Source: Phycicoccus sp. Soil748 (GTDB lineage Bacteria > Actinomycetota > Actinomycetes > Actinomycetales > Dermatophilaceae). Taken from it: a stretch of DNA of 64,000 nt. The position numbers and the translations under genes are program-made. The stretch is taken from NCBI RefSeq assembly GCF_001428025.1, contig NZ_LMSC01000009.1, forward strand, positions 359,843-423,842. The letters run 5' to 3'. The notes beneath the pieces are model-generated. The model worked only from the letters and a program-made list of their open reading frames with translations. It was not told where the DNA came from and searched no databases. Positions 1 through 8,894 of this stretch are shown here, in pieces. Numbering within the stretch: position 1 is the first letter of the stretch; each line of letters begins with the position of its first letter.

Positions 1-1
1 C

Positions 2-1618
2 TACCCCCGCTCCTGGGCCGACGGCGACGGCGACGGCATCGGCGACCTGCCCGGCGTGACCGCGCGCCTGCCCTACCTCAAGGCGCTGGGTGTCGACGCC
101 GTCTGGTTCAGCCCCTTCTACACCTCGCCCCAGGCCGACGCCGGCTACGACGTCGCCGACTACCGCGACATCGACCCGCTCTTCGGCTCCCTGGCCGACG
201 CCGACGCCATGGTGGCCAAGGCGCACGAGCTCGGGCTCAAGGTGATCGTCGACCTCGTCCCCAACCACACCAGCGACGAGCACGCGTGGTTCAAGGAGGC
301 GCTGGCGGCGGCGCCCGGCAGTCCCGAGCGCGACCGCTACATCTTCCGCGACGGCAACGGCGAGCACGGCGAGCTCCCGCCGAACGACTGGCACTCGGTC
401 TTCGGCGGCAACGGCTGGACCCGCGTCACCGGGGCCGACGGCACCCCCGGCCAGTGGTACCTGCACCTGTTCGACACCAAGCAGCCCGACCTCAACTGGG
501 ACAACCCCGAGGTCGGCGACGAGTTCGAGTCGATCCTGCGCTTCTGGCTCGACCGCGGCATCGACGGCTTCCGGGTCGACGTGGCCCACGGCCTCGTCAA
601 GGAGCCGGGGCTGCCCGACTACGACGCCGAGCTGCACATCCTCGACGGCGAGCTCAAGCCCGGCGCCCCGGTCCCGCCCATGTGGGACCAGGACGGCGTG
701 CACGAGGTCTACCGCCGCTGGCGCAAGGTGCTCGACAGCTACGGCGAGCCCGACCGCATCCTGTGCGCCGAGGCGTGGGTCCGTCCGCAGGAGCGTGCAG
801 TCCGCTACGTCCGCCAGGACGAGATGCACCAGGCGTTCAACTTCGACTTCCTCAAGGCGAAGTGGGACGCGCAGGACCTGCGCGCGGTCATCGAGTCGTC
901 GCTGTCCGCAGCCGACTCGGTCGGCGCCCCCAGCACGTGGGTGCTGTCCAACCACGACGTCGTCCGCCACGCGTCGCGGCTCGGCCTGCCCGTCGACGAG
1001 CGCCAGCCCAACGGCATCAGCGCCGACGACCCGCAGCCCGACCGCGAGCTGGGGCTCCGCCGGGCCCGTGCCGCCTCGGCCCTGATGCTGGCGCTGCCCG
1101 GTGGCGCGTACATCTACCAGGCCGAGGAACTGGGCCTGCCCGAGTCGACCGACATGCCGGCCGAGTTCCGCCAGGACCCCACGTTCATCCGCACGCAGGG
1201 CGAGGAGATCGGCCGCGACGGGTGCCGGGTGCCGATCCCGTGGGAGAAGGACGCCCCGTCCTTCGGCTTCGGGCCCACCGACGCGACCTGGCTGCCCCAG
1301 CCCGCGGTGTACGGCGAGTACGCCGTCGACCAGCAGGACGGCGTGGAGGGCTCGACCCTCGAGCTCTACCGGACGCTGCTGGCGACCCGCCGCGAGCGCT
1401 CGCTCGGCACCGGCGGCCTCCAGGTGCTGGACGGCTACGGCGACGAGGTGGTGGCGCTGGTCAACACCGGCGCCGGCGAGGGCGACACGCTCGTGCTCAC
1501 CAACCTCGGCTCCTCCACAGTGGCCCTGCCCGAGGGCGCCACCGTGCTGGTCGCGTCCGGCCCGCTTGCCGCTGACGGCTCGCTCCCCACCGACACGACC
1601 GTCTGGGCCTCCATCTGA
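2..1618 (+). CDS. GH13 alpha-glucosidase / oligo-1,6-glucosidase, 5' end outside the window
   Basis: Hydrolyses terminal alpha-glucosidic bonds of oligosaccharides in the cytoplasm. The reading frame is already open at base 2 (YPRSWADGDGDGIGD), so the true start lies outside, probably only 15-20 codons away. All four GH13 regions are visible: DLVPNH near residue 84 of the visible part, the nucleophile Asp in GFRVDVAH near 193, the acid/base Glu in CAEAW near 257, and SNHD near 319. A C-terminal beta-sandwich ends at the TGA at 1616. The family is certain; substrate (maltose, isomaltose or sucrose) cannot be decided. The next gene has its own promoter. Confidence 0.93.
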   Translation, partial: YPRSWADGDGDGIGDLPGVTARLPYLKALGVDAVWFSPFYTSPQADAGYDVADYRDIDPLFGSLADADAMVAKAHELGLKVIVDLVPNHTSDEHAWFKEALAAAPGSPERDRYIFRDGNGEHGELPPNDWHSVFGGNGWTRVTGADGTPGQWYLHLFDTKQPDLNWDNPEVGDEFESILRFWLDRGIDGFRVDVAHGLVKEPGLPDYDAELHILDGELKPGAPVPPMWDQDGVHEVYRRWRKVLDSYGEPDRILCAEAWVRPQERAVRYVRQDEMHQAFNFDFLKAKWDAQDLRAVIESSLSAADSVGAPSTWVLSNHDVVRHASRLGLPVDERQPNGISADDPQPDRELGLRRARAASALMLALPGGAYIYQAEELGLPESTDMPAEFRQDPTFIRTQGEEIGRDGCRVPIPWEKDAPSFGFGPTDATWLPQPAVYGEYAVDQQDGVEGSTLELYRTLLATRRERSLGTGGLQVLDGYGDEVVALVNTGAGEGDTLVLTNLGSSTVALPEGATVLVASGPLAADGSLPTDTTVWASI

Positions 1619-1657
1619 GCCACCTGCCCCGATCCGCCCGCGCTGGGCGGGTCGGGG

Positions 1658-1669
1658 CAGACTGGGCCG
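1658..1669 (+). promoter_or_regulatory. putative leaderless promoter of the GDPD gene
   Basis: Hexamer CAGACT (1658-1663) is followed by six bases and the GTG at 1670. There is no Shine-Dalgarno sequence. The geometry matches some two dozen other gene starts in this window. Confidence 0.45.
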
Positions 1670-2464
1670 GTGAGAGCCGCCGACTTCGCGTACTTCGACG
1701 CGCCGACCCCGATCGGGCTGGCGCACCGCGGAGGCGCCAAGGTCGAGGCGAACCTGCGGCTGGAGAACACCCTGGCCGCCTTCCGCCACGCCGTGGACCT
1801 CGGCTACCGCTACCTCGAGACCGACGTCCACGCGACCCGCGACGGCCGGGTCGTGGCCTTCCACGACCACGTCCTCGACCGCGTCACCGACCAGCGGGGG
1901 CGCATCGCCGACCTCCCGTACGCCGCCGTGCGCGCCGCCCGCGTGGGTGGCAGCGAAGCGATCCCGCTGCTGTCCGACCTGCTCGAGGAGCTGCCCGACG
2001 CGCGGGTCAACATCGACGTGAAGGCAGCAGGGGCGATCGAGCCGCTGGCGGCGGTCGTCCGGGCGCACGACGCCTTCGAGCGCGTCTGCATCGGCTCGTT
2101 CTCACGGGGCAGGCTGCGGGCGGTGCGAGCCCTCCTCGGCCCGGCGGTGGCGACCGCGGCCGGGCCCTCCGAGGTGGGCGTGCTGCGCTTCGCGCCCCGC
2201 CTCGTGGCCGACTGGCTGCGCTCCCCCGCCGCGGTGCTGCAGGTCCCCACGGGCCACGTGGTCGGCGGCCGGCGGCTCGACCTGGTCACCCGCGCCCTCG
2301 TCGAACGCGTCCACGCCATGGGCAAGCACGTGCACGTCTGGACCATCGACGACGCCGAGGAGATGCACCGGCTGTTCGACCTCGGCGTGGACGGGATCGT
2401 GTCCGACCGCATCGACACGCTGGCCGACGTCCTCGCCGAGCGCGGCGTACCGTTGGGGCAGTGA
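1670..2464 (+). CDS. glycerophosphodiester phosphodiesterase family protein
   Basis: Predicted to split glycerophosphodiesters into glycerol-3-phosphate and an alcohol. The 264-residue protein shows the GDPD catalytic pattern: LAHRGG near residue 17, ENT then ETDVH with the metal-binding Glu and Asp near 45, HDH near 66, and a C-terminal VWTIDD ... DGIVSDRID typical of the TIM barrel. No signal peptide is seen, so it is likely cytoplasmic. The GTG start fits a leaderless promoter. Its stop overlaps the start of the following MFS gene by 4 bp (GTGA), so the two are probably co-transcribed and translationally coupled. Confidence 0.9.
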   Translation: MRAADFAYFDAPTPIGLAHRGGAKVEANLRLENTLAAFRHAVDLGYRYLETDVHATRDGRVVAFHDHVLDRVTDQRGRIADLPYAAVRAARVGGSEAIPLLSDLLEELPDARVNIDVKAAGAIEPLAAVVRAHDAFERVCIGSFSRGRLRAVRALLGPAVATAAGPSEVGVLRFAPRLVADWLRSPAAVLQVPTGHVVGGRRLDLVTRALVERVHAMGKHVHVWTIDDAEEMHRLFDLGVDGIVSDRIDTLADVLAERGVPLGQ

Positions 2465-3867
2465 CCGCGTCCTTCCGCCCCGCCGTGAAGGCCGCGGGGT
2501 CGCGGGGCGGGGTGTTCGACCCCGCATACGCCCTCGTCTCGCTCGCGCTCGTCGCACTGATCACCGTCATCGCCTTCGAGGGCATGGCCGTCTCGACCGC
2601 CATGCCGGCCGCGGCCCTCGAGCTCGACGCGGTGCGGTCCTACGGGCTGGCGTTCTCGGTCATGCTCACCACGCAGCTGCTCGGCATCGTCCTCGCCGGC
2701 GTCTGGTGCGACCGGTCCGGACCGCTGCCCTCGCTCTACCTCGGCCAGGTGCTGTTCGCCGTCGGCTGCGGCGTGTGCGGCTCGTCGACCGGGTTCGGGA
2801 CCTTCCTCGCCGGTCGCGGCGTGGCCGGCCTGGGGGCCGGGCTCATCATCGTCGCCGGCTACGTCGTCATCGGCCGCGCCTACCCGGAGTCGTTGCGCCC
2901 CAAGGTGTTCAGCGTCATCTCGGCGGCGTGGGTCCTGCCCTCACTCCTCGGGCCGCCGATCTCCGCGTGGGTCACCACGACCTTCTCGTGGCGCTGGGTC
3001 TTCTGGCTGGTCGTGGTGCCGGTCGTCGTCGCGATGGTCGCGGTCGTCGCGCGACGGGGACAGATCCACGCCGCCGACGAGGGCGTCGAGGCGTCGGGTC
3101 GCGACCACCGCGCCCACGCCCGGGCGGCGTGGGCGGGGCTGCTCATCGCGGCGTCGGCCGGGGCCCTGCAGTGGGGCACCCACGACCTCGAGGTCGAGTG
3201 GTCGGCGCAGAGCCTGGTCGCCGTCGTCGGCGTCGCCGGTATCGCGGCCGCGGCTCCCCTGCTGCTGCCCCGTGGCACCTGGCTGATGCGGCGCGGGCTG
3301 CCCTCGGTGATGGTGGCGCGGTTCCTGCTCACCTGCTCGTTCTTCGGCACCATCACCTACATCCCGCTGATGCTCGTCAACGAGCGGGGGCTCTCCCTCG
3401 GGGCCGCCGGCACGATCCTCGCGGTCGGCTCGCTCGGCTGGTCAGCCGGGTCGTGGGTGCAGGGTCGCGACCGCTGGGCGGGACGTCGCCACCGGCTCGT
3501 CTCCGTGGGCGGCGCGCTGCTCACCACCGGCCTGCTCACCGTCGTGGCGGTGACCCACTTCGGCTGGAACCCCTACCTCGTGGCCGTCGCCCTCGTCGCC
3601 TGTGGCACCGGCATGGGTCTGGGCACCGCCAGCCTCTCGGTGCTGTCCCTGCTGCTCACGGCACCGGCCGACCACGGCTCGACCTCGTCCTCGCTGCAGC
3701 TCGCCGACGTGCTCGGCTCGGTGCTCGGGATCGCTGCGGCAGGCGCCGTCTTCGCGGCCATGCACACCAGGGCGGGGCAGGACGTGCCGGTCTACGTCGC
3801 GATGTGGCTCGGGCTCAGCGTCGTGTCGGCGCTCGTCGTCGTCGCGGGGCGCCGCATCAGCACCTGA
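2461..3867 (+). CDS. MFS transporter
   Basis: Inner-membrane major facilitator of 468 residues with about 12-14 hydrophobic segments. The motif-A region between helices 2 and 3 reads GVWCDRSGPLPSL, and a second cytoplasmic loop reads GWSAGSWVQGRDRWAGRRH, consistent with a DHA-type drug/H+ antiporter. Substrate is unknown. The GTG start overlaps the GDPD stop (GTGA). The gene ends 11 bp before the converging hypothetical gene at 3878. Confidence 0.88.
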   Translation: MTASFRPAVKAAGSRGGVFDPAYALVSLALVALITVIAFEGMAVSTAMPAAALELDAVRSYGLAFSVMLTTQLLGIVLAGVWCDRSGPLPSLYLGQVLFAVGCGVCGSSTGFGTFLAGRGVAGLGAGLIIVAGYVVIGRAYPESLRPKVFSVISAAWVLPSLLGPPISAWVTTTFSWRWVFWLVVVPVVVAMVAVVARRGQIHAADEGVEASGRDHRAHARAAWAGLLIAASAGALQWGTHDLEVEWSAQSLVAVVGVAGIAAAAPLLLPRGTWLMRRGLPSVMVARFLLTCSFFGTITYIPLMLVNERGLSLGAAGTILAVGSLGWSAGSWVQGRDRWAGRRHRLVSVGGALLTTGLLTVVAVTHFGWNPYLVAVALVACGTGMGLGTASLSVLSLLLTAPADHGSTSSSLQLADVLGSVLGIAAAGAVFAAMHTRAGQDVPVYVAMWLGLSVVSALVVVAGRRIST

Positions 3868-3877
3868 GCGCGCCAGG

Positions 3878-4501
3878 TCACCGGATGAGGACGTGCCCGG
3901 CCGGTGTCGACAGGCGCGTCCAACGGCCTTGGGTCCACACCGTCACCTCCGACCCCGGCGCGGCGAAGCCCAGGGCGTAGGTCGCGAACGCACCTCCCGC
4001 GGGCACCGGTGGCGTGGTGGTCGTCAGCCGTCCCCACACTTGCCGTCGCAGCGCCGTCACGGCGGCGCCGCCGGCGTCCGAAGGGGCGCCCGAGGCGACC
4101 TGCGCGATGCCGTCGCGCGCGACGGCATACACCTCCTCGGCGGTGAGGGCGCCGACCCGCTCCCATCCGGCGCGCGGCGGCGCCATGGCGGCCCAGCCGA
4201 CGCTCACGGTGGTCGGCGGTACCGACAGCGTCGTGCCGCCCTCACGGGCGAGCCGGTCGGTGACCGAGGCGAGGGAGACGGTGGTGTCAAGCTCGGCGGG
4301 CTCGGCCAACGGCATGGCGCGCAGCCCGATCACCGCGCCCTCGCCCATGAGCCCGCTGCCGGGGAGCACGCCGACGTATGCCGCGAGCGTCGTGCCGCTC
4401 GCCTGCAGGCGCACCGCTCCGTCGTCGTCGGCGGCCTTGGCGCGCGAGACATACGTGCGCAGGTCGTCCAGCCCCTGGGCGTCGGGGAAGCGCAGCTCCA
4501 T
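3878..4501 (-). CDS. conserved actinobacterial hypothetical protein
   Basis: A 207-residue soluble protein that I do not recognise by name. It starts MELRFPDAQGLDDLRTYVSRA and ends in a beta-rich region (GRWTRLSTPAGHVLIR). No membrane segment or catalytic motif is evident. The ATG at 4501 overlaps the stop of the upstream thioesterase as TGATG, a classic coupling arrangement. A GTG five codons earlier (4516) is the alternative start. Always following the thioesterase would suggest a linked role, but the window gives no direct clue. Confidence 0.75.
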   Translation of the reverse strand: MELRFPDAQGLDDLRTYVSRAKAADDDGAVRLQASGTTLAAYVGVLPGSGLMGEGAVIGLRAMPLAEPAELDTTVSLASVTDRLAREGGTTLSVPPTTVSVGWAAMAPPRAGWERVGALTAEEVYAVARDGIAQVASGAPSDAGGAAVTALRRQVWGRLTTTTPPVPAGGAFATYALGFAAPGSEVTVWTQGRWTRLSTPAGHVLIR

Positions 4502-4959
4502 CAGCGTCGCCGCCACCGGAACGGGACCGGCTCACCGGCCCGCGCCTCGAGCATCTCGCGCAGGTCGGGCGCCATCCGCCGAGGGGTCGACGTCGCGAAG
4601 TCGTAGAGCACGAGGGTCGTCTCGGCCCGTGCGTAGACGGTGTCGTCGCCGGCGTGGCCGTCGCGCACCTCGTAGGCGAGGTCGAAGCCGGCACCACCGA
4701 TCTTGGTGGCCCACATCTCGACGACGATCGGCGGCACCCGGAACAGCAGCGGCGCGAGGTACTCGATCTCGTGGCGGGCCACGAGGATCCCCTCCGAGAG
4801 CACCGAGCGGTCCTGCCCGAACCACTCCTCGAACCCGATGACGCGAGCGTCCTCGAGCAGGCGCAGGAACTGCACGTTGTTGACGTGGCCGTAGGCGTCC
4901 ATGTCGCTCCAGCGGAGCGGCACGTTGACCCGGTAACGCTCGCGGGGCTGGTCTGCCAT
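4501..4959 (-). CDS. 4HBT-type acyl-CoA thioesterase (hotdog fold)
   Basis: A 152-residue single hotdog-domain protein. The N-terminus VPLRWSDMDAYGHVNN is the typical active-site stretch of 4-hydroxybenzoyl-CoA thioesterase-like enzymes, with the catalytic Asp in SDMDAYGHVNN. It is expected to hydrolyse acyl-CoA thioesters in the cytoplasm; chain-length preference is unknown. The start is placed at an ATG six bases after a CAGGAT hexamer, with recQ diverging 48 bp away. It is co-transcribed with the downstream hypothetical gene. Confidence 0.9.
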   Translation of the reverse strand: MADQPRERYRVNVPLRWSDMDAYGHVNNVQFLRLLEDARVIGFEEWFGQDRSVLSEGILVARHEIEYLAPLLFRVPPIVVEMWATKIGGAGFDLAYEVRDGHAGDDTVYARAETTLVLYDFATSTPRRMAPDLREMLEARAGEPVPFRWRRR

Positions 4960-4971
4960 GCGCCCATCCTG
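4960..4971 (-). promoter_or_regulatory. putative leaderless promoter of the 4HBT thioesterase
   Basis: On the minus strand CAGGAT (4971-4966) precedes the ATG at 4959 by six bases. Confidence 0.45.
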
Positions 4972-4994
4972 TCAGGGGTGTCGGGGCGGCCGCA

Positions 4995-5007
4995 TACGGT
5001 GGTCACC
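4995..5007 (+). promoter_or_regulatory. putative leaderless promoter of recQ
   Basis: TACGGT (4995-5000) is followed by seven bases and the ATG at 5008. It decides the recQ start against the much longer open frame upstream. Confidence 0.55.
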
Positions 5008-7158
5008 ATGGAGACGACCACCGCCGACCCCGTCCACGACCAGGGCGCTAAGCCGGGGTCCGGGCTGCGCGCCCGGGCCACCGACGTCCTGCGGCGGCTG
5101 GTGGGTCGGGCCGACGCCGACTTCCGCGACGGCCAGCTCGAGGCGGTCGAGGCCCTGGTCGGCCGGCGTCGGCGGGTGCTCGTGGTCCAACGCACCGGGT
5201 GGGGCAAGTCGGCGGTCTACTTCGTCTCCACCGCCCTGCGCCGCCAGGAGGGCGCGGGCCCGACCGTCATCGTCTCCCCGTTGCTGGCCCTCATGCGCGA
5301 CCAGGTCGCCGCGGCCGAGCGCGCCGGCATCCGGGCCGTCACCATGAACTCCGCCAACGCCGACGAGTGGGGACGCGTGTCCGCGGCCCTGGCCGCCGAC
5401 GAGGTCGACGTGCTCCTCGTGAGCCCCGAGCGGCTCAACAACCCCCGGTTCCGTGACGAGCAGCTGCCCGACCTTGCCCGTCGCTGCGGCCTGCTCGTGG
5501 TCGACGAGGCCCACTGCGTCTCCGACTGGGGTCACGACTTCCGCCCCGACTACCGCCGCATCCGCGACCTGCTCACCACCCTGCCGTCCGACACCCCCGT
5601 GCTGGCGACCACCGCCACGGCCAACGCCCGCGTCGTCACCGACGTGGTCGAGCAGCTCGGAGCCGGCGGCCACGACGTCCTGACGCTGCGCGGTGGCCTG
5701 GCCCGGGACTCCCTGCGGCTCGGCGTCATGCGCCTCACCTCTCCCGAGCAGCGGCTCGCCTGGCTGCTGGCCCACCTCGACAGCCTGACCGGCAGCGGCA
5801 TCGTCTACACCCTCACCGTGTCGGCGGCTGAGGACGTCGCCGTCGCCCTGCGGGAGGCGGGTCACGAGGTGCGCGCCTACACCGGCCGCACCGACCCGGC
5901 CGACCGCGAGCGCCTCGAGGCCATGCTGCGCGACAACCAGGTCAAGGCGCTGGTGGCCACCTCGGCGCTGGGTATGGGGTTCGACAAGCCCGACCTCGGG
6001 TTCGTCCTGCACCTCGGGGCACCTTCGTCGCCGGTGGCCTACTACCAGCAGGTCGGCCGTGCCGGGCGCGCCACCGAGCGCGCCGACGTGCTGCTCCTGC
6101 CCGGGCCGGAGGACAAGGACATCTGGTCCTACTTCGCCTCGGCGTCGATGCCGCGCCAGGAGCAGGCCGACGCGGTCCTCACCGCCCTGGCCCAGTCGCC
6201 CAAGCCGCTGTCGACCGTCGCCCTGGAGGCGGTCGTCGACATCCGGCGCACACGTCTCGAGCTGCTGCTCAAGGTGCTCGACGTCGACGGGGCCGTGCAG
6301 CGCGTCCCCGGTGGGTGGACCTCGACCGGTGAGCCGTGGACGTACGACGCCGAGCGCTACGAGCGCGTCAGCGCCGCGCGAGTGCGCGAGCAGGACCTCA
6401 TGCTCGGCTACGAGCAGACCAGCGAGTGCCGCATGGCCTTCCTGCAGGAGTCGCTCGACGACGACACCGCCGTGCCCTGTGGCCGCTGCGACTCGTGCGC
6501 CGGTGGATGGTTCCCCACCGAGGTGCCGGACACGGCCGTGACCACCGCTCGCGGCCGGCTCGAGCGCGCCGGGGTCGAGCTCGAACCGCGGGCGCAGTGG
6601 CCTTCCGGCATGGACCGGCTGGGCGTGCCGCTCAAGGGCCGCATAGGTCCGGGCGAGTCGATGGAGCCGGGGCGCGCCGTCGCCCGGCTCACCGACCTGG
6701 GCTGGGGCCAGCAGCTGCGGACGCTGCTGCGCGAGCAGGACGGCCCGGCCCCGGCCGAGCTGCTGCGGGCGTGTGTCCCCATCCTTCGCGACTGGACCTG
6801 GGCCGAGCGCCCGGTGGCCGTGGCCAGCATTCCGTCGCGCACCCGCCCCCAGCTCGTCGAGTCGGTGGCCCGGGGACTGGCCGAGATGGGACGCCTGCAG
6901 TGGCTGGGCCCCCTCGACCTGGTGCACGGCGGGCCGGCGGGAGAGGCGGGCGGCAACAGCGCGTTCCGGCTGGCCGGGGTGTGGGGCCGGCTGGCTCCCG
7001 GCCCCGAGATGCGACAGGCTCTCGGCTCCGTCGGCGGGCCGGTGCTCCTCGTCGACGACCTGGCGTCGTCCCGGTGGACGCTCACCGTGGCAGCGCAGGC
7101 GCTTCGTGAGGCCGGGGCCGACGCCGTGCTGCCGTTCGTCCTCGCCCTGGAGGCCTGA
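5008..7158 (+). CDS. recQ: RecQ family ATP-dependent DNA helicase with phosphoribosyltransferase-like C-terminus
   Basis: 3'-5' DNA helicase of 716 residues. Walker A-type motif QRTGWGKS at 61-68, DEAH box (VVDEAHCVSDWGHDFRPDY) at 166-169, helicase C domain with QVGRAGRATERAD, and a zinc-binding Cys set: SECR near 474 and CGRCDSC at 491-497. The C-terminal part lacks a clear HRDC domain and instead resembles a phosphoribosyltransferase fold: VLLVDDLASSRWT near residue 679 mimics the PRPP loop VDDVxxTGxT. The open frame extends back to 4378 but overlaps the divergent thioesterase; the ATG at 5008 with a promoter-like hexamer is the likely start. Confidence 0.92.
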   Translation: METTTADPVHDQGAKPGSGLRARATDVLRRLVGRADADFRDGQLEAVEALVGRRRRVLVVQRTGWGKSAVYFVSTALRRQEGAGPTVIVSPLLALMRDQVAAAERAGIRAVTMNSANADEWGRVSAALAADEVDVLLVSPERLNNPRFRDEQLPDLARRCGLLVVDEAHCVSDWGHDFRPDYRRIRDLLTTLPSDTPVLATTATANARVVTDVVEQLGAGGHDVLTLRGGLARDSLRLGVMRLTSPEQRLAWLLAHLDSLTGSGIVYTLTVSAAEDVAVALREAGHEVRAYTGRTDPADRERLEAMLRDNQVKALVATSALGMGFDKPDLGFVLHLGAPSSPVAYYQQVGRAGRATERADVLLLPGPEDKDIWSYFASASMPRQEQADAVLTALAQSPKPLSTVALEAVVDIRRTRLELLLKVLDVDGAVQRVPGGWTSTGEPWTYDAERYERVSAARVREQDLMLGYEQTSECRMAFLQESLDDDTAVPCGRCDSCAGGWFPTEVPDTAVTTARGRLERAGVELEPRAQWPSGMDRLGVPLKGRIGPGESMEPGRAVARLTDLGWGQQLRTLLREQDGPAPAELLRACVPILRDWTWAERPVAVASIPSRTRPQLVESVARGLAEMGRLQWLGPLDLVHGGPAGEAGGNSAFRLAGVWGRLAPGPEMRQALGSVGGPVLLVDDLASSRWTLTVAAQALREAGADAVLPFVLALEA

Positions 7159-7214
7159 GGACGGCCCTTGGTCGCGGCCCGAGGCCCACGCCGGGGCCCT
7201 GCGGCCCTGGGCGG

Positions 7215-7898
7215 CTACTCGCAGCGGGCCTCGACCGGCGCGGCGGCCTCACGGCCCGCAGGGGCTTCGAGCGGCACGGTGAACAGTGGCAGGAACAGCT
7301 GCACCGTGGGGCCGATGAGCACGGCATACAGCACCGTGCCCACGCCGACGACGCCGCCGAGCAGGAAACCGACCACGAGCACCGTGACCTCGATCGACGT
7401 CCGGACCAGTCGGATGCTGCGGCCGGAGCGTCGGGCCAGGCCGGTCATGAGCCCGTCGCGCGGACCGGGACCGAACTGGCTGCCGATGTAGAGCGCCCCG
7501 GCCAGGCCGTTGAGCAGGATGCCGCCACCCAGCAGGACCACGCGCCACCCGAGGGCGCTCGGGGGCTCGAGCAGCCCCAGCGTGAGGTCGGTGACGACGC
7601 CGATGACCACGACGTTGGCGACGGTGCCGAACCCCGGCAGCTGGCGCAGGGGCACCCAGAGGAGCAGCACGGCAGCGCCGACGATGATCGTCACGGTCCC
7701 GAAGCTCACCGGCAGGTGCCGGGCGATGCCGTAGTGCAGGACGTCCCAGGGGTCCAGCCCGAGCTGTGCGCGGACGAGCATGCCCATCGAGATCCCGTAG
7801 AGCGCGAGCCCGGCGAACAGCTGCGGCACCCGGCGCGTCGTGCGCCCGGCCCGAAGCTGCTGCAGCGGGGTCATGGGGGTCAGGGCCGTCCGCGTCAC
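7215..7898 (-). CDS. YczE/YitT-family integral membrane protein
   Basis: Small polytopic membrane protein of about 227 residues with five to six hydrophobic helices. The conserved YczE features ALYGISMGMLVRAQLGLDPWDVL and GSQFGPGPRDGLMTGL are present. The family has no firmly established biochemical role; some members sit beside regulators or biosynthetic genes. The start is taken at a GTG preceded by CACAAT plus six bases; an ATG at 7916 is possible. It diverges from tesB with only 30 bp between start codons. Confidence 0.82.
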   Translation of the reverse strand: MTRTALTPMTPLQQLRAGRTTRRVPQLFAGLALYGISMGMLVRAQLGLDPWDVLHYGIARHLPVSFGTVTIIVGAAVLLLWVPLRQLPGFGTVANVVVIGVVTDLTLGLLEPPSALGWRVVLLGGGILLNGLAGALYIGSQFGPGPRDGLMTGLARRSGRSIRLVRTSIEVTVLVVGFLLGGVVGVGTVLYAVLIGPTVQLFLPLFTVPLEAPAGREAAAPVEARCE

Positions 7899-7910
7899 CG
7901 GCACATTGTG
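7899..7910 (-). promoter_or_regulatory. putative leaderless promoter of the YczE-like gene
   Basis: CACAAT on the minus strand (7910-7905), six bases, then GTG at 7898. Confidence 0.35.
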
Positions 7911-7915
7911 GCGCA

Positions 7916-7928
7916 TAGGCTCTGCCCC
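7916..7928 (+). promoter_or_regulatory. putative leaderless promoter of tesB
   Basis: TAGGCT (7916-7921) is followed by seven bases and the GTG at 7929. No ribosome binding site precedes the start. Confidence 0.55.
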
Positions 7929-8894
7929 GTGACCATCGACGGCCCCGCCTCCCCCGACCCGCTCACCGACCTGCTCGACACGCTCCACCTCGAGGAGCTC
8001 GGCACGGCCCGGATCACCGTCGAGGGTGCCGACGGCGGCGAGAGCATCGACCTCGGGGAGTCCGGGGCGACGGTGTTCATCGGGCGCAGCCAGAAGATGC
8101 CGCACGGACGGGTGTTCGGCGGCCAGGTGCTGGCCCAGTGCGTCATGGCCGCCGGCCGCACCGTGGCGGACATCGACGACGGCGACGGTGTGCGGACCAT
8201 CCACTCGCTGCACGGCTACTTCATGCGACCCGGCGACGACACCAAGCCCATCCGGTTCGCGGTCGAGCGGATGCGCGACGGCCGGTCGTTCTCGACGCGG
8301 CGTGTGCACGCGATCCAGGACGGCCTGCCGATCCTGTCGATGATCACCTCGTTCCAGGAGGCCGCCGGAGGTCTCGACCACCAGGAGACGATGCCGCAGG
8401 TGGCCGGCCCCGAGACGCTGCCGCCGCTGTCGGACCTGTACGGCGCGGTCGACCACCCCGCCGCGCGTCACCTGCTGCGCCGGCCCATCGAGCTGCGGCA
8501 CGTGGAGGGCGACGTCTTCGCCGAGCCCGGGCCCGAGCAGCTGGCCCACCAGAGCGTCTGGCTGAAGGCGATCGGCGACCTTCCCGACGACCCGCTGGTG
8601 CACGCCGCCGTGCTGGCCTACGCCTCCGACTACACCCTGCTCGAACCCGTCATCCGCCGCCACGGCCTGGCGTGGAGCGACCGGCGCCTGCGCCCGGCCA
8701 GCCTCGACCACGCGATGTGGTTCCACCGCCCGGCGCAGGTCGACGACTGGATCCTCTACACCCAGGAGTCCCCGTCGGCCTCGGGTGGGCGCGGTCTCGG
8801 GCTGGGCCGCATGTTCGGCGCGGACGGCACCCTGGTGGCCACCGTGGCGCAGGAGGGCATGGTCCGCGTGAAGGAAGCGGTCAGCCGACCCTGA
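7929..8894 (+). CDS. tesB: acyl-CoA thioesterase II
   Basis: Double-hotdog thioesterase of 321 residues that hydrolyses medium- and long-chain acyl-CoAs in the cytoplasm. Family hallmarks include the N-terminal stretch RSQKMPHGRVFGGQVLAQ, SLHGYFMRPGD, and the C-terminal SLDHAMWFHRP and GLGLGRMFGADGTLVATVAQEG. The Asp of SLDHAMWF is the expected catalytic residue. The GTG start follows a leaderless-type promoter. The 3' end overlaps that of the converging treZ gene by 14 bp. Confidence 0.93.
   Translation: MTIDGPASPDPLTDLLDTLHLEELGTARITVEGADGGESIDLGESGATVFIGRSQKMPHGRVFGGQVLAQCVMAAGRTVADIDDGDGVRTIHSLHGYFMRPGDDTKPIRFAVERMRDGRSFSTRRVHAIQDGLPILSMITSFQEAAGGLDHQETMPQVAGPETLPPLSDLYGAVDHPAARHLLRRPIELRHVEGDVFAEPGPEQLAHQSVWLKAIGDLPDDPLVHAAVLAYASDYTLLEPVIRRHGLAWSDRRLRPASLDHAMWFHRPAQVDDWILYTQESPSASGGRGLGLGRMFGADGTLVATVAQEGMVRVKEAVSRP

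Noticed and set aside
4378-5007. Upstream extension of recQ by 210 codons
   Set aside because: The extension is antisense to the thioesterase gene, is low-complexity Arg-rich, and ends at a better ATG with a promoter-like hexamer.
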